A stretch of DNA of 10,688 nt from Streptosporangiaceae bacterium (GTDB lineage Bacteria > Actinomycetota > Actinomycetes > Streptosporangiales > Streptosporangiaceae): contig JASHTT010000102.1 of the NCBI GenBank assembly GCA_030040415.1, positions 1-10,688 on the forward strand, read 5' to 3'. Position 1 is the first letter of the stretch. Every line of letters starts with the position of its first letter. The notes under the pieces were generated by a model. It had not been told where the DNA came from. It did not search any database and saw only the letters and a program-made list of their open reading frames with translations. The translations under genes and the position numbers were made by a program. Of this stretch, positions 6,426 through 10,688 are shown piece by piece.

Positions 6426-7601
6426 GTGCCGGAATCCGCGTTCCGTCCCGAGCCGTTCACTGTCCGCGCCTCCCCGGAGGCGCTCGCGGACCTGCGCGCC
6501 CGGCTGCGGGCCACGCGCTGGCCAGACGCACCCGAGGACGTCGGCTGGTCGCTCGGCACCGACCTCGTCTACCTCCGCGACCTCGTCGCCTACTGGGCCG
6601 ACGGCTTCGACTGGACAGCTCAGGAGAAGGCGCTGTCCGAGTTCCCGCGCTTTCGCGCCCGGCTCGACGGGCTCGGCATTCACTACGTGCACGCTCGGGC
6701 TGTCAACCCGGCGGGCCCAGTGCTTCCGCTGGTGCTCTGCCACGGCTGGCCGGACTCGTTCTGGCGCTACACGAAGGTCATTCCGCTGCTGACCGACCCG
6801 GAAGCGCACGGCGGCGACCCCGCGGACGCGTTCGACGTGGTAGTTCCGGACATGCCCGGCTACGGATACTCCGACCACCCGAATGGCCCGCCGCTTGACT
6901 CGATCGCCGTCGCGGGCCTGTGGGCCCGGCTGCTGGACGGCCTCGGCTACAAGCGGTTCGGCGCTGCTGGCGGCGACATCGGCAGCGGCGTGAGCAACTA
7001 CCTCGCACTGAATTACCCCGAACGGGTCACGGCCGTCCACCGCATGGACGCGGGCGTACCGGTCTACTCGGGAGACCCCGCGGACCTGACGACCGAAGAG
7101 CGCGCCTGGTTGGCGGACATGGCGGCCTGGGCCGCGGCCGAGGGCGCCTACATGGCGATGCACCGCACCAAGCCGCAAACCGCGGCGGTCGGGCTCACCG
7201 ACTCCCCGGCTGGGCTCGCCGCGTGGATCGTCGAGAAAATGCGGGCGTGGAGCGACTGCGGCGGCGACATCTCGCGGTCCTTCACGATGGACGAGATCCT
7301 CACGAACGTCACGATCTACTGGCTCACCGAGACCATCGGCTCGTCGATGCGGATGTATCGCGCGAACAGCGAGATCCCGGCCGCGCAGCAAACCCGTCGG
7401 GTTGACGTCCCCTCCGGCTTCACGCAGTTCCCTGCCAACATCAGCCAGACGCCCCGGACGTGGCTGGAGCGCGGCACGAACCTCGTGCGCTTCACGCAGG
7501 CCCCGCACGGCGGACACTTCGCTCCGCTCGAAGAGCCGGAGTTCTACGCGGAGGAACTGCGCGCCTTCTTCCGCCCCTACCGGGCCGAGTCCAGCCCGTG
7601 A
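6426..7601 (+). CDS. Epoxide hydrolase, EHN-domain alpha/beta-hydrolase family
   Basis: A 391-residue cytoplasmic alpha/beta-hydrolase predicted to open epoxides to vicinal diols by a two-step Asp-ester mechanism. An N-terminal EHN domain (about 5-112) has FRPEPFTVRASPEALADL and the segment FPRFRARLDGLGIHYVHAR. The oxyanion-hole motif HGWPDS is at 106-111. The strand-loop PDMPGYGYSD is at 141-150. The nucleophile elbow GGDIGSG places Asp184 as nucleophile; the family often has GGDWG, so Ile replaces Trp. Tyr311 in SSMRMYR matches the conserved cap tyrosine, and His364 in HGGHFAPLEEP is the catalytic histidine. The length is normal for the family. The start is GTG without a ribosome site, probably leaderless. 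It ends 3 bp from the stop of an opposing LuxR-type regulator. Substrate is unknown; a minority of EHN-family proteins have other hydrolase roles. Confidence 0.92.
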   Translation: MPESAFRPEPFTVRASPEALADLRARLRATRWPDAPEDVGWSLGTDLVYLRDLVAYWADGFDWTAQEKALSEFPRFRARLDGLGIHYVHARAVNPAGPVLPLVLCHGWPDSFWRYTKVIPLLTDPEAHGGDPADAFDVVVPDMPGYGYSDHPNGPPLDSIAVAGLWARLLDGLGYKRFGAAGGDIGSGVSNYLALNYPERVTAVHRMDAGVPVYSGDPADLTTEERAWLADMAAWAAAEGAYMAMHRTKPQTAAVGLTDSPAGLAAWIVEKMRAWSDCGGDISRSFTMDEILTNVTIYWLTETIGSSMRMYRANSEIPAAQQTRRVDVPSGFTQFPANISQTPRTWLERGTNLVRFTQAPHGGHFAPLEEPEFYAEELRAFFRPYRAESSP

Positions 7602-7604
7602 TCC

Positions 7605-8378
7605 CTACGCCGTCCGGTCCGGGAAAGCCTGGGTGACGGCGGCGGTGCGGCTGGAGACACCCAGCCTTTCGTAAATGTTCTCCAGGTGAGTTCGAACCGT
7701 GCCCGCCGATAGGTCAAGCCGCCGCGCGATCTGGGCGTTGGTATGCCCCGCCGCGACGAGCCGCAGTAGGTCCCATTGTCGCGGCGTGAGCCGAGGCACG
7801 GGGTGGCGGCGCCGCTCGGCATCCAAGCACATCTGCTGCAGATGCGGGCGCAGCAATGTAAGCACCGCCCGGTCGCGGTCGCAGAAATCCGGCCCAGGCC
7901 CGCGCAGCAAGAACAGCCGCATGGTACGGCCAGGTTCAGTGATCGGGCCGGACCGGGTGGGCAGCGTCAGCATCAGATCATGCTCGAACCCCAGCGGCCG
8001 GTTGATGCCGCACCGGGTGCCGATGGAATGCCATTGCCGGTCCGAGTAGAAGTCCGAGATCTTGACGACACTGCGCAAGTCGCCAGTCCGGTCGGGATAA
8101 CTGCACGGCTCGCAGTGCCAGTAGTGCTGCCAGTTCACCGGGGCGTCGTCCTGAACGACCGCCTCGCTGCCGTCTGCCATAAACTGCGTGGCCCACGTTT
8201 CTTGTCGGCCGCTGTCGAAGCCCACGAATCCGATGGCATCGCAGCGGATCTGGCACATCAGGTCGGCCAGCAGAGAAGGTGGCAGCCCCTCCGCGGGCGG
8301 CAGGTCAGCGCGGTTCTCGCTAACGATCGCCGCTAAGGCCCGCAGATCTCGTTCACTGGCCACGACCGGAGCCACCAC
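7605..8378 (-). CDS. LuxR-type helix-turn-helix transcriptional regulator with putative GAF-like sensor domain
   Basis: A cytoplasmic DNA-binding regulator of about 257 residues. The C-terminus (197-257) is a LuxR/GerE helix-turn-helix: LTPRQWDLLRLVAAGHTNAQ, then IARRLDLSAGTVRTHLENIY and ERLGVSS. The N-terminal part (about 1-170) has no receiver aspartate pattern. It looks like a GAF-like sensor module common in actinobacterial regulators, ending in DRDRAVLTLLRPHL before the linker helix. It has several Cys and His residues (e.g. YWHCEPCSYP), but a metal site is only speculation. I prefer the GTG at 8378, which has GGGGGG 6 nt upstream; an adjacent GTG at 8375 is equivalent. The frame stays open to an ATG at 8474, which would add 32 unconvincing Arg/Cys-rich residues. 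It runs tail-to-tail into the epoxide hydrolase and is divergent from the FN3-like gene, so either may be its target. Confidence 0.85.
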   Translation of the reverse strand: MVAPVVASERDLRALAAIVSENRADLPPAEGLPPSLLADLMCQIRCDAIGFVGFDSGRQETWATQFMADGSEAVVQDDAPVNWQHYWHCEPCSYPDRTGDLRSVVKISDFYSDRQWHSIGTRCGINRPLGFEHDLMLTLPTRSGPITEPGRTMRLFLLRGPGPDFCDRDRAVLTLLRPHLQQMCLDAERRRHPVPRLTPRQWDLLRLVAAGHTNAQIARRLDLSAGTVRTHLENIYERLGVSSRTAAVTQAFPDRTA

Positions 8379-8384
8379 GGAGCA

Positions 8385-8390
8385 CCCCCC
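8385..8390 (-). promoter_or_regulatory. Ribosome site supporting the short start of the LuxR-type regulator
   Basis: On the minus strand GGGGGG lies 6 nt before the GTG at 8378 (9 nt before the GTG at 8375). No comparable site precedes the ATG at 8474, which favours the shorter protein and leaves a 167-bp divergent spacer. Confidence 0.5.
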
Positions 8391-8412
8391 GTCAACGGTA
8401 CGCCGGCAACGC

Positions 8413-8434
8413 CGTTCTGGGTATCCGCAGAACG
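8413..8434. promoter_or_regulatory. 22-bp palindrome in the divergent promoter region (candidate operator)
   Basis: CGTTCTG-GGTATCCG-CAGAACG is a perfect inverted repeat with 7-bp arms and an 8-bp spacer. It lies 34 bp upstream of the regulator's GTG at 8378 and 111 bp upstream of the FN3-like gene's GTG at 8546. The arm length and near two-turn span fit a dimeric DNA-binding protein such as the adjacent LuxR-type regulator. Binding is inferred, not shown. Confidence 0.55.
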
Positions 8435-8532
8435 TCGGATGGCGAGGGCGAGAGTGAGCCTCCCACAATGGCATTCGGCCGACGGGGGCCGCGAGGCCAA
8501 TGCGGACCTTTCTACCCGCGGCAGACGGCGGC

Positions 8533-8539
8533 GGGGAGG
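8533..8539 (+). promoter_or_regulatory. Shine-Dalgarno deciding the FN3-like gene start
   Basis: GGGGAGG lies 6 nt before the GTG at 8546. The ATG 78 bp upstream (8468) has no comparable site and would add an Arg/Gly-rich stretch unlike the rest of the protein. Confidence 0.6.
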
Positions 8540-8545
8540 CGAACC

Positions 8546-9496
8546 GTGCCGTGGTACACCTGCAAGGTCAATGAAGTCGGGTCGGCGAGCGACGCTTCGG
8601 ACACTCCAGCTCCGGTCGTGTACATCAACCTGACCGATAAGGCGGGCGCTTTCGCAAACACCTGGTTCTACGCAGCGAGTGGAATCCAGCAACAGCTTCT
8701 CGAGGTAGGGCTGGCGGCAATAAACAACTGCCAGCACGTAGAGGTGGCTGCTACCGCACCCGTTCCCGGAAACAATCCATATACGGAAGTCAGTCGTACC
8801 TACGGATTGCCGGCCCAGCCGCCGGACCCGCCCACTGATTTCCACGAGATCAGCCTGACGCCGTCAGCCGAGAATTCCGATGAGGTCGTTCTCGTGGTCG
8901 GCTGGAGTGAGGATGAATTCAGCTATGTGGATGGCTTCGAAATTGACTCCACGTACGATGTTCCCAATAGCATACCTAGCGGGAACATAACCTATGTAGC
9001 ACCCGATGCGAGGACTGCTAGCCTCACTCTTAAGGCCGGGCGCACATACTATATCTTCGTCATTGCTGAGAACCTCGCTGGCTCAGCGAATTCCAATGCA
9101 ATAACGGTCACGACACCACCGCCTCCCACGACTACCACGACCTCCGCCTCGCTGATAGCGGTGGCCCAGGTCGGACTGCCTACGAACCCATCGGCCTACG
9201 GGCTCCACATCGAAGGCAACGGCTTCGGGGCCAACGAGATGGTTGAGGTCAACGTCCTCTGGCAAGTAGCCGGTGAGTCCAATTCCTACCCTGTACTGGA
9301 CGCTAACGGCCAAAACCCCGAATCTAACTTGGCTGGATATTTCTCGGTCTGGTGGAGTCCCGGCTTGGGTGGACTCTGCCCATACCCGGAACCCATAGGA
9401 ACACCCCAGCCGGCCCAGTACTTCACCGTGACCGCTACGGGTCTGACAAGCGACAGGACTGCATCTGAGGCTGCTCCTCCGCTCATTTGCCCATAG
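8546..9496 (+). CDS. Multi-domain protein: unknown N-terminal domain, FN3-like domain, Pro/Thr linker, beta-rich C-terminus
   Basis: A 316-residue protein from the GTG at 8546. Residues about 1-90 form a compact domain (PVVYINLTDKAGAFANTWFY, IQQQLLEVGLAAIN, VPGNNPYTEVSRTY). It reminds me of short stand-alone bacterial proteins of unknown function, but I can name no family. Residues about 92-190 look like a fibronectin type III domain (start PPDPPTDF; LTLKAGRTYYIFVIAENLAG; end SNAITVTT). A linker PPPPTTTTT at 191-199 leads to a beta-rich C-terminal domain (203-316; LHIEGNGFGANEMVEVNVLW, resembling IPT/Ig-like folds). There is no signal peptide or transmembrane helix, although FN3 domains and Pro/Thr linkers usually suggest surface or extracellular work. 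Five isoleucines use the rare ATA codon and A/T-ending codons are frequent, unlike the flanking genes, which suggests acquisition by transfer. Two hairpins follow the stop. Confidence 0.78.
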   Translation: MPWYTCKVNEVGSASDASDTPAPVVYINLTDKAGAFANTWFYAASGIQQQLLEVGLAAINNCQHVEVAATAPVPGNNPYTEVSRTYGLPAQPPDPPTDFHEISLTPSAENSDEVVLVVGWSEDEFSYVDGFEIDSTYDVPNSIPSGNITYVAPDARTASLTLKAGRTYYIFVIAENLAGSANSNAITVTTPPPPTTTTTSASLIAVAQVGLPTNPSAYGLHIEGNGFGANEMVEVNVLWQVAGESNSYPVLDANGQNPESNLAGYFSVWWSPGLGGLCPYPEPIGTPQPAQYFTVTATGLTSDRTASEAAPPLICP

Positions 9497-9515
9497 CGCT
9501 GATTTAGCCTCGACG

Positions 9516-9533
9516 CCTGTCGGCGCGGACAGG
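9516..9533. terminator. Hairpin after the FN3-like gene
   Basis: CCTGTC-GGCGCG-GACAGG is a 6-bp stem with a 6-nt loop, beginning 20 nt after the TAG stop at 9494-9496. Position suggests a terminator, although no T-run follows. The same arms and spacing occur in the promoter-side palindrome at 5434-5451, so an operator role is an alternative. Confidence 0.4.
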
Positions 9534-9565
9534 AAAGAATGGGGCGCTCCAACGCATGGCAGAAT

Positions 9566-9605
9566 GATGAAGGGCCGTGCCACTCGCATGCACAGCCCTT
9601 CCATC
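9566..9605. terminator. Long hairpin between convergent genes (probable bidirectional terminator)
   Basis: The stem pairs GAAGGGC (9569-9575) with GCCCTTC (9595-9601) and GTGC (9577-9580) with GCAC (9590-9593). A single C/A mismatch separates them, with a 9-nt loop. GAT (9566-9568) can add three pairs with ATC (9603-9605) across a one-base bulge. It lies between the stops of the FN3-like gene (9496) and the opposing secreted-protein gene (9688), the place expected for a shared terminator. Confidence 0.6.
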
Positions 9606-9687
9606 GTTGTCAACAATCTGCTCTGGTGCTTCCCGGGGAGACGTTAGAGCTGAAGGCTCAGCGCATGCCGCCGGAGTCCGTCTGGCG

Positions 9688-10281
9688 TCAGAAAGACCAG
9701 TCGCAGTAAATATCGGCCTGGCTGCTGGAAAGGTCCACGGCTGAGCCGGCAAGACCATCGGTACACAAATACATTTGTGTCATATCAAAGTCTGATACCA
9801 GGACGTTCACGTAAACGCCCGAAGGCGCCTTGATGAACTCCTCGCCGGAACTCCCGATACCTGCTTGGTCGAGGTAGGGCGAAACTATCTCTTTGCCCTG
9901 AGCGTACTCAGAGCTCGGGATGTTGGATATGAAAACGATCTCGTCGCCGACAAGGTCTGCATCCAGGGTCGTATCGGTGAACGGGCAGTACGTCGTGTCG
10001 TCAGGGTGAGTGGGGGAGTCCTTGTACTGAACGTACTCGCTTGGCTCCCCTTCGTGCGTGCAGCCGAGGTAGCCGGTCACCGACGTCTGCTGTGCGTTGC
10101 CGCTCGATGGGGCCTGCGTGAGAATCTGGTCGCCTGTCGTACCGTTCATGCTCAGGCACGCGCTACCGCTTGCGGTACAGAAGTCGCCGGTCCCGTCTGC
10201 CTGGGCGGTGCCCGGCACCGCGATGAGCGCGACCATGCTGGCGGCGGCAGCAGCAGCCACCAAAAGCAGCTTCGGTCTCAT
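9688..10281 (-). CDS. Secreted six-cysteine protein of unknown function
   Basis: A 197-residue exported protein that I do not recognise. The N-terminus is a classic Sec signal: MRPK, a hydrophobic Leu/Ala/Val core to about residue 22, then cleavage after AQA (28). The mature part is acidic and Ser/Thr/Asp-rich, with six cysteines at 35, 42, 74, 99, 173 and 193, an even number that would allow three disulfides outside the cell. No catalytic motif, lipobox or sortase signal is visible. The sequence ends with aromatic YCDWSF. The ATG at 10281 is well supported by GGAGAGGA (10287-10294) with a 5-nt spacer; a longer reading to 10353 would bury the signal peptide. It is transcribed towards the FN3-like gene with a hairpin between them. 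Possible roles include a small binding protein, an inhibitor or a cell-surface factor; none can be chosen. Confidence 0.82.
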   Translation of the reverse strand: MRPKLLLVAAAAAASMVALIAVPGTAQADGTGDFCTASGSACLSMNGTTGDQILTQAPSSGNAQQTSVTGYLGCTHEGEPSEYVQYKDSPTHPDDTTYCPFTDTTLDADLVGDEIVFISNIPSSEYAQGKEIVSPYLDQAGIGSSGEEFIKAPSGVYVNVLVSDFDMTQMYLCTDGLAGSAVDLSSSQADIYCDWSF

Positions 10282-10402
10282 GTCAATCCTCTCCAGCCAC
10301 GGGGTCAGCCGGGCAGCGAAGGCGCACGCCGCTCGCGCGCACGACACCAGCAACCTTCGCCCTCGACACCGCCCCGCACCAGGCAGAACATCCGGCAGGA
10401 AT

Positions 10403-10420
10403 ACCGGCAGAACCGCCGGT
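10403..10420. repeat. Inverted repeat upstream of the secreted-protein gene
   Basis: ACCGGC-AGAACC-GCCGGT is a perfect 6-6-6 inverted repeat about 120 bp upstream of the minus-strand ATG at 10281. A further CCGGCAG (10392-10398) repeats the left arm just before it. It may be an operator or merely GC-rich chance; no function is shown. Confidence 0.35.
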
Positions 10421-10615
10421 CACGCTGCCAAGAAAACACCGGCGTGAACGGCTGAGCTTGGCAATGGCTCTGATTCGCTTGCTTGAGCGTCCCGCGCGGT
10501 CTGCTGGTCGGCTGGTCGGTGCCCAAGCCGACAGCGCAGCGGCGGACCCGGGCACAGGCTCTCCGGCGACCGGGCATGGCTCGTCGCTCATGACAGTTCT
10601 CGTCCGCGAGAGACC

Positions 10616-10647
10616 GGCGGGGCGGTCAGCCAGCTGACCGCCCCGCC
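10616..10647. terminator. Strong 14-bp hairpin, probable terminator of the minus-strand gene at the right edge
   Basis: GGCGGGGCGGTCAG pairs perfectly with CTGACCGCCCCGCC across a CCAG loop. It begins 19 bp beyond a minus-strand stop codon at 10667-10669, the position expected of a factor-independent terminator. There is no U-tract, as often in high-GC actinomycetes. It is the most stable-looking hairpin in the window. Confidence 0.7.
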
Positions 10648-10666
10648 CCTGTGACGCTGGCGCGCC

Positions 10667-10688
10667 TCAGCCGCTGTAGGTAACTGTG
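10667..10688 (-). CDS. 3' end of a minus-strand gene cut by the window edge
   Basis: On the minus strand the last codons read ThrValThrTyrSerGly followed by TGA at 10667-10669. The strong hairpin 19 bp further on supports a real gene end here. Beta-strand endings like VTYSG are common in secreted beta-sandwich or carbohydrate-binding domains, but six residues cannot identify a product. Confidence 0.35.

Larger units (their letters stand above)
10282..10666. other. Gene-free stretch upstream of the secreted-protein gene
   Basis: About 385 bp with no convincing gene. A minus-strand open frame at 10283-10591 is Arg/Ser/Ala-rich with no domain character and looks like composition noise. The stretch holds the 5' region and ribosome site of the secreted-protein gene, a 6-6-6 inverted repeat at 10403-10420, a tandem 8-bp duplication (GCTGGTCG at 10503-10510 and 10511-10518), and a strong hairpin at 10616-10647. 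I see no clear -10/-35 pair for the secreted-protein gene. Confidence 0.6.

Noticed and set aside
6273..7517. 414-residue minus-strand open frame opposite the epoxide hydrolase
   Set aside because: Arg/Val/Gly/Ala-rich antisense reading typical of high-GC coding DNA; the opposite strand has clear catalytic motifs of the epoxide hydrolase.
8379..8474. N-terminal extension of the LuxR-type regulator to the ATG at 8474
   Set aside because: The added residues are Arg/Cys-rich and unlike a folded start, there is no ribosome site, and the extension would cross the 8413-8434 palindrome.
8333..8845. 170-residue minus-strand frame across the divergent spacer
   Set aside because: It would cover the palindrome and the 5' parts of both the regulator and the FN3-like gene; low-complexity Arg-rich reading.
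10283..10591. 102-residue minus-strand frame upstream of the secreted-protein gene
   Set aside because: Ser/Arg/Ala-rich, no ribosome site noticed, no motif; treated as non-coding.

Overview
The window comes from a GC-rich actinomycete (Actinomycetota), probably a soil-type genome. The evidence is strong third-position G/C bias in most genes, GTG and TTG starts, a large ATP-binding LuxR (LAL) regulator, an EHN-type epoxide hydrolase and a leaderless-looking promoter. I cannot name the genus. There are nine recognisable genes plus the last codons of a tenth at the right edge. I see no tRNA, rRNA, CRISPR array, transposase or prophage module.

Left part (1-5309): a solitary LAL-family regulator (132-2771, +) is followed on the same strand by a Tat-exported right-handed beta-helix protein (2904-4661, +). 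The C-terminal module of that protein resembles modules I associate with phage-tail-type proteins. It converges on a small membrane-anchored protein of unknown function (4710-5309, -), with a hairpin between the two stop codons.

Middle part (5310-8378): a divergent spacer carries a 7-6-7 palindrome beside the start of an SRPBCC protein (5457-5909, +). A SnoaL/NTF2-like protein follows after 35 bp (5945-6337, +), then an epoxide hydrolase with its own likely leaderless promoter (6426-7601, +). All three folds recur in small-molecule and polyketide tailoring or epoxide metabolism, so a small catabolic or detoxification set is a reasonable inference, but no substrate can be read from the sequence. 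The epoxide hydrolase runs tail-to-tail, with only 3 bp between stops, into a LuxR-type regulator (7605-8378, -).

Right part (8379-10688): a divergent spacer with a CGTTCTG-N8-CAGAACG palindrome separates the regulator from an AT-richer, multi-domain protein (8546-9496, +). That protein has an unknown N-terminal domain, a fibronectin-III-like domain, a Pro/Thr linker and a beta-rich C-terminal domain. It converges, across two hairpins, on a secreted six-cysteine protein (9688-10281, -) that I do not recognise. A gene-free stretch of about 385 bp follows, ending in a strong 14-bp hairpin beside the tail of a minus-strand gene at the edge.

No complete new system is evident. The best leads are the palindrome in the 8379-8545 spacer, the CCTGTC-N6-GACAGG palindrome that occurs twice, and the two unrecognised proteins in the right part.
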